In this document: positions 20,540-32,449 of the stretch, piece by piece
Position numbering within the stretch: position 1 is the first letter of the stretch
Layout of the letters: every line of letters starts with the position of its first letter
DNA from: Bretschneidera sinensis
Lineage: Eukaryota > Streptophyta > Magnoliopsida > Brassicales > Akaniaceae
Length of the DNA stretch: 64,000 nt
Reading direction: 5' to 3'
Assembly: GCA_023935145.1 (NCBI GenBank)
Contig: CM043699.1
Coordinates: 125,501,036-125,565,035, forward strand
Notes under the pieces: model-generated
The model's input: only the letters and a program-made list of their open reading frames with translations
What the model was told of the DNA's origin: nothing
Databases searched by the model: none
Position numbers and translations under genes: made by a program

Positions 20540-21320
20540 ATGTCAGCTAAATATCCTAAGGGAATAGTGGGGGATATATTGGTGCCGGTAGACAAAGTGA
20601 TTGTGCTTGTGGATTTCGTGGTATTAGAGATGGAAGTAACCCCATCTAAGGATAAGGAGCACACAATTCTTCTTGGTAGACCATTTATGGCCACAACCAA
20701 GACTATTATTGATGTCCATAATAGGAGGTTAACGATGACAGTCTTGGGAGAGACTGTACAATTTAAAGTGTTTGATTCTCTAACCACTCCTTCTTCTATT
20801 TCTACTAACGATAATTGTTCTTTTATTGATTGTGTGGACTCACTTGTTTATGACACTTATTTGCAGACAGAAATAGAGGACAAGCTTGAAGTTGCTTTTA
20901 CAACTAAGAAAGTAGAGGAAACACTAGAAGAGGAGACCAAAGGGTATCATGAGATGTTAGATAGTGCAATACCAATGTCACCCCAAGAAGAGTCTAGCAA
21001 ACCTTTAGAATTACCTAGTTCCTTACCTAGGGAAGATACTTCTCCACCTAAGCTTGAACTTAAAGAGTTACCTAAGCACCTTAAGTACATGTTTCTGGGA
21101 GAAGGAGACACATATCCTATGATTATTTCATTTAATTTGACCCAAACCCAAGATGAGAGAGTTGTGAAGGAGCTTAGCAAACTTAGGAGAGCCATAGGAT
21201 AGAGTATAAGTGACATCAAGGGTATTAATCCTGCTATATGTATGCATAAGATCATTTTAAAGGACGGTGCTAAACCTGTGAGAGAAGCTCAAAGGAGACT
21301 AAACCCTAACCTACTAGAAA
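20540..21320 (+). pseudogene. pol: Element C protease C-terminus and linker to RT
   Basis: The frame of 220 codons starts with the protease C-terminal half (GRPFMATTKTII) and runs through a long acidic linker (EETLEEETKGYHEML, SLPREDTSPPKLEL) to HLKYMFLGEGDTYP, the segment before RT. It closes at 21202 and a further trace reads to about 21320 (AQRRLNPN). There about 70 RT codons are missing, because the next recognisable residues are at the NDHFSLPFIDQ equivalent. Confidence 0.82.
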
Positions 21321-22397
21321 TGATCATTTTTCACTTCCTTTTATTGATCAAATGTTGGAAAGACTAGCAAGGCATGATTTTTATTATTTTCTTGATGGTC
21401 TTTCAAGTTATTATCAATTGTCGATTGCACCGGAGGATCAAGAGAAGACAAAATTCACCTGCTCATTTGGGATATTTGGTTTTAGGAGCATGTCGTTTGG
21501 CCTATGCAATGCTCCAACCATATTCAAAAGCTGCATGATGTCAATCTTCTCAGATATGGTGGAGAAATTCATTGGGGTATTTATGAATGATTTTTCAGTT
21601 TTTGGAACCTCATTTGATAACTGTTTGCATAATTTGACTTTGGTACTGGAAAGATGCATTGAGTGTAATTTAACACTCAGTTGGAGAAGAGTCATTTTAT
21701 GGTACAACAGGGCATTGTATTAGGGCATGTGATTTCTAATAAAGGTATTAAAGTAGATAAGGCTAAAATTGTCTTGATTACTAAATTGCCACCCCCGACT
21801 TTGGTTAAAGGGATTAGAAGTTTCTTAGGACACGCAGGTTTCTATAGGAGATTTATCAAAGATTTTTCTAAGATAAGTCGCCCATTATGTAATTTGTTGT
21901 ATAAAGATGTTCCTTTTACTTTTAATGATGATTGCTTTATTACCTTTAATGCTTTGAAAGAAAAGTTGACATCGATGCCTATTATTATGGCACCTAACTG
22001 GTCAGTTCCTTTTGAGATTATGTGTGATGCATCTGATTATGCTATAGGAGTTATTTTGGGGCAACGAGTGGATAAGCATTCACATGTGATCTACTATGCT
22101 AATAGAACACTTAATGATGCCCAACTCAACTATTCCACCACAGAAAAAGAGCTTATGGCTATTGTGTTTGCATTAGACAAGTTTAGGCCTTACTTGGTAG
22201 GGTCTAAGGTCATTGTGCATTCGAATGATACGGCATTGAGACACTTATTAACTAAGCCGAACACTAAGCCAAGACTAATTCGGTGGGTCTTGCTTTTGCA
22301 AGAATTTGACCTAGAAATAAGGGATAAGGAGGGTAGTGAGAATGTTGTTGCATATCACCTTTCTAGGTTAATTTTGGACTTTGATTCACATAAGTAA
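21321..22397 (+). pseudogene. pol: Element C reverse transcriptase and RNase H, broken
   Basis: RT resumes at the PFIDQMLERLA segment. It shows FGLCNAPTIF and an active-site box that reads FMNDF in place of FMDDF, so one catalytic aspartate is changed to asparagine (about 21585). A frame change near 21690 leads to the second frame (21681-22397). That frame has [28 protein letters not shown] and then RNase H with [18 protein letters not shown] and [10 protein letters not shown]. It ends with VVAYHLSRL. The N-terminal deletion, the active-site change and the frameshift each make it non-functional. Confidence 0.87.
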
Positions 22398-23749
22398 GAA
22401 GAAGATAAGAAAATTGTTGACACTTTTCCCGATGAACATTTATTTGCTATAAGTCAAAAGCCATGGTATGCTGATATTGTAAATTATCTTGCTTGTGATG
22501 TCTTGCGACCTAACATCTCTTTTCAAGAAAAGAAAAGATTCTTGTCTTCTTGCAGGAGTTACTTTTGGGATAAGCCTTATTTGTTCAAATTGGTCAAGAT
22601 CAAATCATTCGGAGATGTGTAACTGAGGCTGAGCATGAGAGCATTCTTTCTTTTTGCCACGAACTTCATTGTGGGGGCAATTTGGAGGTAAGAAAACGAC
22701 CCTCAAGGTATTGCAATCTGGATTTTATTAGCCAACTTTCTTTAAAGAGGCTCATAAGTTTTGTATGTGTTGTGATAAATGTCGAAGGACTGGTAGTATT
22801 GGAAAGAGATATGAGATGCCTTTGACTAACAATCTTGTCATTGAATTATTTGATGTCTTGGGAAATGATTTCATGGGTCCTTTTCTGCCTTCACTTGGAT
22901 ATGAATATATATTAGTTATGGTTGATTATGTGTCCAAATGGGTTAAGGCTATACCAACCCGAACCAATGATGCTAACTGTATTATGAAGTTTTTGAAGGA
23001 TGTGATATTTAGCAGGTTTGGGACACCGAGGGCCATAATTAGTGATGGAGGAACGCATTTTTGCAATAAACTTTGTGAGGGGTTGTTGAGGAAGTATAGC
23101 ATCATACAAAAGGTGGAGACTTCATATCACCTACAAACTTCAGGTCAAGTTAAGGTAAGCAATCGACAAATCAAGGGCATTCTGGAAAAGACAGTGCGAC
23201 TATCACAGAAGGACTGGGCAATCAAGCTTAATGACGTATTGTGGGCACACCGCACGGCGCACAAGACACCATTGGGATAAGCCCCTATCGTTTGGTTTTT
23301 GGAAAGGCATGCCACTTACCGGTTGAGTTTAAGCTTCGGGCATATTGGGCAATCAAGGAGTTGAACATGGATATGGTAATGGCAGGAGAGAAGCGATTTC
23401 TACAACTCAATGAGTTAGAAGAAATCATGATGACGCCTATGAGAATGCGAAGATCTACAAAGAACGCACTAAGTGGTACCATGATCAAAGCCTTATCCGT
23501 AAGTCTCTTTACCCTGGAATGAAAGTTCTTTTGTTTAACACTCGTTTCAAATTATTTCCAAGAAAATTGAAGTCAAGATGGTGCAGACCATTTTTGGTAG
23601 TCAACATTTTTTCTCATGGAGCGGTAGAGTTACTGAACCCGAAGACTCAAGTGACATTCAAGGTCAATGGGCATCGTGTGAAGCCTTACTTGGAAAGAGT
23701 CCATAAGAAGGGGCTTGTTGAGTGCATTGAGGTGCACGATCCTGAATAA
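22398..23749 (+). pseudogene. pol: Element C integrase, broken
   Basis: The zinc domain can be followed in pieces (CHELHCGG at about 22655, CMCCDKC near 22760) with frameshifts between. The core runs from 22765 to 23280. It has [27 protein letters not shown] and [12 protein letters not shown], and the expected catalytic glutamate is glutamine in the [13 protein letters not shown] segment. After a frame change the C-terminal part reads [18 protein letters not shown] and [13 protein letters not shown] up to the stop at 23749. The order of domains is normal for Ty3/gypsy; the enzyme is dead. Confidence 0.87.
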
Positions 23750-25130
23750 GTTCAACCAACGTTTTGCTAAGACGATAAAGAAAGTGCTTGGTGGGAGGCA
23801 ACCCACCCATTTGATAAAGTATGTTTTCTGTAAATTCATTTTCATTGTTCCCTTCTAAATGTTTTTCTAAACACGTGTTTGATTTCATGCATTGAGGACA
23901 ATATTTAGTTTAGGTTTGGGGGTGCAATTAGAACTTGTTAAGACAAAATTTTCATGCTACAATTTGTTTTATGGTTAGTAATCAAGTCTTTTATGCACGT
24001 TGAGTTTAGTTTCTTTAACATTGATAAGTTGTTGTGAGGATTGCAGCATATTCATATTCCATGGAACATGTTCTTGATGTTGATACTGAGATGAACCTAG
24101 ATCTAATCATTGAGAATCAAATAGTGGAGACTACTTAGCAAGTTATTTGAGCCATAAGCGTTTTATTCTGAGAGTTAGTTTCTTGGTACTCTTAAACACT
24201 CTTCGTTATGACCTTAATTGTTAGATAATCTCTATAGGTTTTGCATTGAATGCTAGGATTATATAACTCACTTAAAGTATCATGTTGTGTATTCTCATTA
24301 TTTTAGTTGAATGACTTGAGTAAGAAGTTTGAGTATATACCTATCGTTATACACCCTAGTTGCCACTGTCTCTGGAGAAAGATCCAAATTCCTATTCAGA
24401 AAAAAAAACAAAAGTAAAAAAAGAAAAGAAAAGAAAGAAAATATATATATGAGAAACATGTCAAAAAGGGATTGGGTTAGACAAGAAAGAGGACCTGAGA
24501 TACTTCAAGGGTATTGAAGTCGCTCTTATAAAGAGTTAAAAAGAAAGAGCTTTGGTGTAAATCAGGTTCAACCAACCACACCCATCTATGCTTAGGTTCA
24601 TACTCAATATGTTTTGCTTGAGATGTTTGACTAGGATATGATATAGGCGATGTGATAGCTTTGCAATCCTAACATTTGATTCCTTTCATGAGATCTATTT
24701 TGCGAACATATGAGCATTCTTTGATGATATCCATATTCATATGCGAATTTATATTTGAAATTTCTTGTTTACATAACTTCTATTCGCATATGCTTGATGA
24801 ATGTTTGAAACCTAGGTTTAGTGTGCTTAATGAGTGAATCCTGTGAGGCCTAGAGTCGAAGCAAATTTGGATTTTTGACGTTAGGTTTGGGGGTAATTAA
24901 CGTGAGGTGTTTTGAGCATTGGAATATGGATGTGTGATGTGTACTTGATTTGAGCAATGAATTATGAAGTGTTGAGACTGCGAACATAATTGTGCATAAG
25001 ATATCTAGATATGAGTCATAATAAAAATTAAGGCATGAGAGTTTTGTTGATTTAAGTTTTTAGTTTTGTTTTGTTTATGTTTTCTTTTAGTTTTGCTTAA
25101 GGACTAGCAAAATCTAAGTTTAGGGGTATT
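23750..25130 (+). other. 3' non-coding tail of C
   Basis: The tail starts with the usual GGTGGGAGGCAACCC phrase (about 23790). It holds three polypurine-like tracts: 23912-23925 (AGGTTTGGGGGTGC), 24883-24896 (AGGTTTGGGGGTAA) and 25116-25130 (AAGTTTAGGGGTATT), the last directly before the LTR. An A/G-rich tract lies at about 24398-24445. No gene is seen. Confidence 0.72.
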
Positions 25131-26873
25131 TGATGAACGAATATTTGTCCTAGTATTTTGTATGTTTTTTAAGTATTTATTTATATGTTTAGCTTAGGAA
25201 TTTGTTACTTTGAGTTGTTTTTCATTGTTTTACAGGTTCAGAAGCACTTGGAAAGGAGTTTCACTAAATTGCCATAATTTTCAGTACAAATAAGTCATTT
25301 TTGTATATTAAACTATATTGATTCAGGAAGAACCAAGAGATGAGCCATAAATGCTTGGAAAGATCCGGATGTCTATTTTCTAAAGAATTTTATGGCTTAT
25401 AAATACGATTTTTTTAGAGAAAGTTATGGCAGGTTTAGTAGACAAAGGTCAGACTGTGCATGATTTCAGCGTGGCAGAAGTGATTTTTGTGGATTAAACT
25501 GTATTGATTCAGGAAGAACTAAGAGATGAGCCATATTTTCGAAATATCTGGATGTCTATTTTCTGGAGAATTTTACAGCTCATAAATATGATTTTCCTAG
25601 AGAAAGTTATGGCAGTTGTAGTAGACAAAGGTCGGGCTGTGCGTGATTTCAAGTGGCAGAAGTGAAGGAGCTATTAAATTTTGATTTTTTTTTTGGGATT
25701 TGGATGGGCTGGACAGCAGCACAACTGGACCAGTTCTGGATAGCAGAAACCTGGCCTGGATAGCAGCAAACACACGGCCTGAACAGTAACAGAACCGAGC
25801 CTGGACAGTAGCAGACGCATATGGCCTGAACAGAAACCCTAGGGTGACTTTTTTTGTCTAAAAAGCTATCTCCATATAGCTATATATAGGAATTTTAGAC
25901 TCAATAAAGGAGGAGACGACAATAGTCTTGGAGAGATATTATTAAAAGGAGTTTTGGGAGATTGAAGGAGGAGACGGTTTCTTTCATCAAGACGGCTTAT
26001 CAAGAGATTGAAGACAACAATCAATCGCTTCAAGACTTTGAGGATTCATCTTGTAATTCAGGAAGAAATTCTATCTTTGCTCCTTTTTTTTCTTTCAATG
26101 TGCTTGTAACCCTAGTATTTGAATTCTGTGATTAGGATTTAAACATGAGCAGCTGAATGTATTGTTGGGTGTTTGGCTTAGTTGCCTTGATTGTTTTGGA
26201 TATTTTGGTAGATTTAGTTTTATGAAATTTTTCAGATTATTTCTTATTCAATATCCTTTATACCTTTGATTATTGCTTGTGGATTGGCCATCTATTATTG
26301 ATAGTCAAGGTTAATATTTGAGATTGGGTTAAGAGCAAATCATTTAGACCTAATTAAGCTTTCTGAATAGAAATTTAAATCAGGCTTCAAATCAAATTGT
26401 GATTTAGGTGGTTGTGTTTTCCTTATACTTAATTTAACTAATTAATCGATAAACATGATCCATTGGATTTAATTAATTAGTTATAAATTGAGAATAAACA
26501 CGATCAATGGCATTCTCTAGTCTTAACGAAAATACCAATAATCTTGGATGTTGATTAATTCTTTATATTCACCAAATGTTCCAATTCATGATTGGATAGC
26601 AAGCTAAGCTCCCAATTGTTCTCATTGATTATACTCATCTCTTCATAATTTGTTTTGTTTAATTTCCTTAATTATTTTTATTTCAATTTTCTCTTTACCA
26701 ATCTTTTAATTAGAGTGTTTAGGATTTAATTTCAGAGTTTGTTTTAGTAATTTTAAGAAAATAATTTAGGATTTAAACCACTGTAATTCCTTGAGAGATC
26801 GACCTCGAGAGTAAACTCATCGCAATACTATTTGTGATTCGTGCACCTGCGAGCATTTAAAATTTGCACATCA
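25131..26873 (+). repeat. LTR of element C, used as 3' LTR and followed by a PBS
   Basis: The LTR runs from TGATGAACGAATATTTG to AATTTGCACATCA, 1743 bp. A polypurine tract precedes it and a PBS follows it. U3 carries two tandem copies of a 185-bp unit (starting near 25319 and 25504) that also occurs in J and D. It also has a cluster of GCCTGGACAGCAG-like motifs (about 25705-25835) ahead of a TATA box (CTATATATAG, about 25878-25887). Confidence 0.82.
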
Positions 26874-27084
26874 AGTTTTTAGTGCCGTTGCCGAGGAATT
26901 GGTGTTTAATTCTTTAGTTATTTTCTTTGTTTTTATTTTTATATTTATTTTATTTCTTTTCTTTCTTTTAGACGTAATTTTTATTTCGTCATATTTTCTT
27001 TATTGATTTTCTTGATTTAAATTGGCATTATTTTTATACTATTTGTGATTCGTGTACTTGCAAGCATTTAAAATTTGCACATCA
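26874..27084 (+). other. PBS, leader and 48-bp LTR end after the C LTR
   Basis: A decayed tRNA-Asp PBS (TAGTGCCGTTGCCGAGGA, three changes) lies at 26880-26897, followed by T-rich leader. At 27037-27084 the last ~48 bp of the LTR occur again, ending in GCACATCA, and unrelated minisatellite follows. The arrangement looks like a second copy of the element, sharing the LTR, whose interior was deleted between the leader and the very end of the next LTR. Confidence 0.7.
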
Positions 27085-28262
27085 TAGTCCATGGACTCAG
27101 GGCCCTGGGTTTGATATTTTCAAAGTTTATGTATCAATCCGTATCGGGACTAGGGGCCCTAGGCTCGATATTTTTTAACTTTAGGAACCTAGCTGTCTAA
27201 GGACTCGGGGCCTTGGGCTCGGTATTTTTGTACTTTAGGTACCGAGCTATTCAAGGACTTAGGGTCCTGGGCTTTGTATTTTTAAACTTTATGTACCCTA
27301 TCGTCTAGGGACTCAGGGACCTGGGCTTGGTATATTTTAACTTTAGGTACATAATCGTAAGGATGAAGGGCCTTAGGCCCTTTTTTTTTTAAATATTTGG
27401 TACCGATCCGTTTAGGGACTAGGGGTTGTGGGCCCGATATTTTGAACTTTTAGTACCGAGTCATCCAAGCACTTGGGGCCTTAGGCATGGTATTTTTGAA
27501 CTTAATGTACTGAACCGTTCAGGGACTTAGGGCCATAGCCTCAACATTTTGAACTTTGTGGACGGAGCAGTCCATGGACTTGGGGCCCTAGGCTTGAAAG
27601 TTCTGAACTTTAGGTACCGAGTCATTTAGTGACTTAGGGCATTAGGCTCATTAGTTTTTTAACTTTATGTATCGAACTATCATGGGACATGGGGCCTTAG
27701 GCTCGGTATATTTGAACTTTAGGTACCGATTTGTCTAAGGGCTCAGGGTCTTGGGCTCGGTATGTTTGAACTTTAGCTACCGAGTTATCCAAGGACTCGA
27801 GGCCCTGGGCTCGGAATTTTTGAACTTTGGGCATCGAGTCGTTAAGGGAATCTGGGGCCTGGACTCAGTATTTATGAGCTTCTAGTACCAAGAGGTCTAA
27901 GGACTCAAGACCTTGAGCTCAGAATTTTTAAACCTTAGGTATCGATTCGTTAAGGAACTCAAGGACCTTGGCTCGTTATTTTTGAACTTTAGGTACCAAG
28001 CCATCTAGGTACTTGGGTTCCTAATATCGGTATTTTTGAACTTTAGGTACCGAGTTGTTCTAGGACTTGAGGCCTTGGGCTTGATATTTTGGAACTTTAG
28101 GTCTCGAGTTGTCTAGGGACTCGTGGCCTTGGGCTCGATATTTTTGAACTTTAGATAACGAGCCGTACAATTACCCGGTGGCTTGGGCTTGGTATTTTTG
28201 AACTTTAGGTACCGATCCGTTGAGGGACTAAGGCCTTAGGCTTTGTATTTTTTTTTTTTTTT
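27085..28262 (+). repeat. Minisatellite with ~54-bp unit, about 21 copies
   Basis: A tandem array whose unit contains AACTTTAGGTACCGAG, a GACTCGGGGCCTTGGGCTCGG-like portion and TATTTTTG. The AACTTTAGGTAC part recurs about every 54 bp from about 27130 to 28200. The copies are diverged, with several base changes each, so the array is old or its homogenisation has stopped. It is flanked by the C LTR end on the left and LTR I on the right. Confidence 0.88.
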
Positions 28263-28267
28263 AACTT

Positions 28268-28655
28268 TGATAGGATTAGATTCGTAGAAAATTAGTAGAA
28301 TTAGTATTAGAAATTACAATAATTGAATAAAGGAATTGTTAATTATTAGTAGTTAGTTAATGGTTGGTTAATAGCTTGTTACTACTTTGTTAGTTAGTTA
28401 GAATGGTAGTCTGTTAAGCCTTAATTAATAAACAAAATCTTATATCTCTTTAATTTTTTCTTCTCCCTAGTCTTTTCCTCTCCTTCTCAGATCTTTACTA
28501 AATTCTTCTCCCTCTTTCTCTAAATTTCTCTCTTTCTTCCTCCTGTTATCGACTCATTCTTCATCTGAATTCTTTTACCCTCTTCTTTCTTTAAATTCTG
28601 CCTAAGTTACAGAAATCTTGATACAAATACGTATCAAATTAGCACTTTCATTGAG
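28268..28655 (+). repeat. LTR of element I and its PBS-like site
   Basis: A 369-bp LTR candidate runs from TGATAGGATTAG to ACGTATCA (28268-28636). It is followed by AATTAGCACTTTCATTGAG, which resembles the site ATTGGTGCTTTCATTGA after the LTR of H and the near-identical site of G (one base different). Pyrimidine-rich sequence from 28445 to 28600 fits the transcribed part. The left flank is the minisatellite. The body of I is interrupted about 40 bp later by G. Confidence 0.6.
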
Positions 28656-28679
28656 CTAAATCTTTCATAGATCTGTTGA

Positions 28680-29058
28680 TGCTTTCCTTAGCTTAGTAGG
28701 TTAACTTAATTTAAGCACAAGTTTAAGTTCCAAGAGAAAACTACAAGAAAGTAGTTAAAAGAGAGAAGGAAGTTAGAGAGGCTTAAGTAGTTAGTTACAA
28801 ATCGGCTTTGAGATGCCAGCTCACTCCAACTAACTCCTAACTAACTAGTTTTACATATATCTCTTTAGCAACTATACTATCCAGATGTTTCTAGAATCTT
28901 TCCTTGTAACTTTAGGGATCTTTTAAGCTGTTGGACACCAACTTCGTCTCTCTTCTCTCTACTTCTTTTTGCCTTAAGACCTTCTTCTTCTTTCTTTCAG
29001 CAGCTTAGGTGTTGTTTAGCCTTTATAACTTGATTACAATTTGTCCTAGTTCTTTACA
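28680..29058 (-). repeat. 3' LTR of G
   Basis: On the minus strand the LTR starts TGTAAAGAACTAGG at 29058 and ends GGAAAGCA at 28680. It matches 33428-33875 throughout, except for a missing block that holds TTATTTTTATATTC and neighbours in the 5' copy. The differences are many, so the element is old. Confidence 0.8.
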
Positions 29059-29559
29059 CTTCCCCCATTGAAAAAAATGTCCTCAAGGTGGAAGTGGGGA
29101 AAACTTTTATGGAAGGTTGAAGATTCTTCCCATGAAGCTTCTTTTTTTGGCAGTCCTTCCCATTGCACTAGCCATTATAGTATCCACTTACCTTTCTTCC
29201 AGATGTGCCTTGCTAGAGGTTAGTAGACTAGATAACCTTTATCAATTGTAGGTAAAGGGCATATAGAGTGTCCTGTCTTAGGTCCCCTGTAGTGCTTCAT
29301 AAAGTGATATAAAAAACTAGATGAATCTTGCCACCTGCTAATAGTTGGAATTTGTAGGCAACTTTCCCAATCCTCTTGATGATGGGGAAAGGCCGAAAGT
29401 ATTTTCTTCCTAATTTATTAGATCACCTTTGAGCTACTGTTGTTTTCCTATAAGGTTGAAGTTTGACCAGCACTAATTCATCAACCTAAAAGGAGTTATC
29501 TCTTATGTGTTTGTTAGCTGCTCTCTTCATTTGGAGCTAAGCCTTTTGGGGATGCAGTT

Positions 29560-30330
29560 TGGAATATTACAAGATTTTTGTTCTATCTCCCATGTCTTGA
29601 TCCAAACTTTCAATGGTGTTATCACCTCTAAAATAGGATATAATGTTAGGTGGTTTTCTTCTAAAAACTAACTCAAATGGAGATATGCTAATTGAAGAGT
29701 GGAAAACAATGTTGTAGTGGAACTTTGCCCAGCATAAGAACTTAGGCCATTTGCTTGGAGTATCACTCACAAATCATCTTAAGTACTGATCTAAGGCTCC
29801 ATTGACTGCCTCAATTTTCCCATTAGTTTGAGGGTTATATGCACTGCTCATGTTGAGCATAGTTTCTTGTAGCTTGAACAATTCAATCTAGAAGGAACTC
29901 ATAAAGACTAAACCCTTATCTTAGATAATGGTTTTAGGAAAAATTGTATTTTGCATACCATATTCACAAAAAGATTTGCCACCATTGTAGCTATGTAATG
30001 TTTTGGTAAGGAGGAAAAGTGAGTAAACTTAGACAGTCTATCTACCAAAACCATTATAACTATGAAGCCTTGGGCAGGAGAAAGATGGGTGATGAAATCC
30101 AATGAGATATCTTCCTATATTTTCTCAAGGATGGACAGGTGCTATAGTAATCCATAATGAGCATTGTTAGCAGGCTTTTCTTTTTGGCACATTAAGCACT
30201 AGTTGACAAAATGAACTAGCTCTTTCCTCATGTTCTTCTAATTGAAGCTAGAAGAGAGTCTTGCAAAGGTTCTCGGAATGCTAGAATGTCTTCCTATAAG
30301 AGAAGAGTGGAATTCTTAAAGGAGTTTTTT
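29560..30330 (-). pseudogene. pol: Element G integrase, broken
   Basis: Read on the minus strand, a CLMCQKEK segment (about 30190) is the CC part of the zinc domain. The core starts with the DFITHLSP segment (30102 downward) and has VDRLSKFTHF. The later part at 29567-29770 includes WAKFHYNIVFHSSISISPFE, the region just after the core in chromoviruses. Stops and frameshifts separate the pieces. No chromodomain could be made out after it. Confidence 0.75.
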
Positions 30331-30779
30331 CTTCAAAGTTTATAGAGGACTGATATACAATTTTTCTTTCCAGTATATTAAGTCATTTCTAACAGTCTAT
30401 TCAAGATATTTAGCAAGATGTTAAGGAATGACAACAGTGAAGTATACTAACTCTGGAAACCATGAGTTTTTAAACTTCAATGTTTCTAGTAATTCAAAGG
30501 AAGCTAGGGAGAGAGCCACATAAGATACAGTTCCTTATCTTCTAAATTAATTCTTGACAAGCCACTAGCAACCACATTATCCTTACCAGGCTTGTATATG
30601 ATTTGAAATTAGAATCCAAGGAGTTTCCTTAAGAAAACCTACTACTCCGTTGTCTAATGGTCCATCCCAGTAAAGTTCTCAAGCTATTTTGATCTGTGTT
30701 GATGAAAAATTGAGACCCTAAGATGTATTATCTCTAGTGTTGGATAGTTGTGGTGATAGCTAGTAGTTTTCTGATGTAG

Positions 30780-31640
30780 GTTGAAGTTAGTTACATTGAA
30801 AGAGATAACTTTTTATTGTAGAAAATAGTGGGATGAACTTGTTGCATGAGTATAGCTCCAATGCCAAAGCCAAAAGCATTAGTTTCCATAACAAATGGTT
30901 GGTTGAAGTAAGGTAATGCTAGCACTAGAGTGGTTGTCATTGTAGTCTTCAAGTTGTTAAATGCTTTACCTACACCTTTTGTCGACTGAAATATATTCTT
31001 TTTTAGTAGGTCAATTAGTGGAGCAACAATGGATTCATAGCTTTTGACAAACTTCCTATAATAGCTAGTAAGGCCTAGGAAACCTCTTAGTTGCTTCACT
31101 GTTGTCACTGCAAGCCATTCTAACATTACTTTGGTATTCTCTAGATCAGGTGCTATGCCTTCTATAGAGATTACATGCCCCAAGTAATCAATGGAACTTA
31201 TGCCAAAGCTACATTTGGATAGTTTTGCATACACAAATGCTTCCTATAAGTAAAACAATACCACTTTTTAATGCTCTAAGTGAGCTTCCATAGATTTGCT
31301 ATACATCATGATGTCATCAAAGAATACTATTACAAACTTTTTAAGGTAGTCTTTAAAGATATGATTCGTAGCAGCCTGGAAAGTGGAGGGTGCATTTATC
31401 AAACCAAATGGCATAACCAGGAACTCATAGTGGCCATGGTGAGTCTTCAATGCAGTATTCTTAATGTCTTCTGTGTGTATTCTGTTTTGGTGATATCCTG
31501 CTCTCAAATCCAGTTTTGAAAAAAATTGGGCACCATGTAGTTCATCTATCAACTCATCCACAGTTGGTATAAGAAAGCTATCCTTGATTGTAACTGCATT
31601 GAATCCTCTATAATCCACACAAAAGCTCTAGGTTCTATCC
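30780..31640 (-). pseudogene. pol: Element G reverse transcriptase and RNase H, broken
   Basis: On the minus strand, 31618-31268 holds [38 protein letters not shown] and the active site [12 protein letters not shown] with both aspartates. A frame break follows. Then 31234-30791 has YLGHVISIEGIAPD, RGFLGLTSYYRKFV and the start of RNase H (the expected D in the METNAFGFGIGAIL segment is asparagine). It is recognisable as Ty3/gypsy RT but inactive as read. Confidence 0.85.
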
Positions 31641-32449
31641 TTCTTTTTTACTAACAAGATAAGAGAACTATAGGGGCTTATGTTGTGTTGAATCAGTCCC
31701 ATTTGGAGCCTGTTTTTCACCAATCTTTAATTTTTTGTATTCTAAAAGCGTGGATATCTGTACAGCTTGATGTTGGCAGGGCTAATATTTGGTTGCAACT
31801 TGATCTTATGATCCACTCTTCTTGTAGGAGGTAAGCCTTTTAGCTTACCAAATGGTGCCTTGAATCCCTTTGGCAACTTCTAGATATGGGGATCTATAGT
31901 CTCTTTGTAACTTATAACTTCCTGTACTAGTTGTGCACTATTAGTGATGGACATTAACATGAAACATGCACACAGATTCATTAAGATTCATTTTTCTTAG
32001 TATGCTATAGCGCACCATATCATACTCCACTCTTTGTTTTCCCTATAATAGAACAAGTTTCCCCTCCAATAAGAATTCCATTGTTAGTGTCCTATAATCA
32101 GTGGTGATAGGACCTAAATTTTGGAGCCATTTTACCCATAATATAGCTTCAGTTCCTTGGACAGGGATGATGAAGAAATTAATACTAAATTTGTGATCTT
32201 GTAGCCAAATATCCACAACACAACAAATCCTAATACAAGATAAATATTAACATTTTCCCAAAAAGTGTGCAATTCTTTTTTGGATAAAATTGTGTGTACT
32301 ACCTCCATCTATTAGAACTTGTATAGTGTGCCCCCCAATCTGGCCTTCTAATCTTAAGGTTTGAGGAGTAATGTGTCCCATCAATGCATGAAAACTGATA
32401 ACAAGACTAGTGTCAATACCTGGACAGTAGAGTTCTTGGTTGGTGTAGT

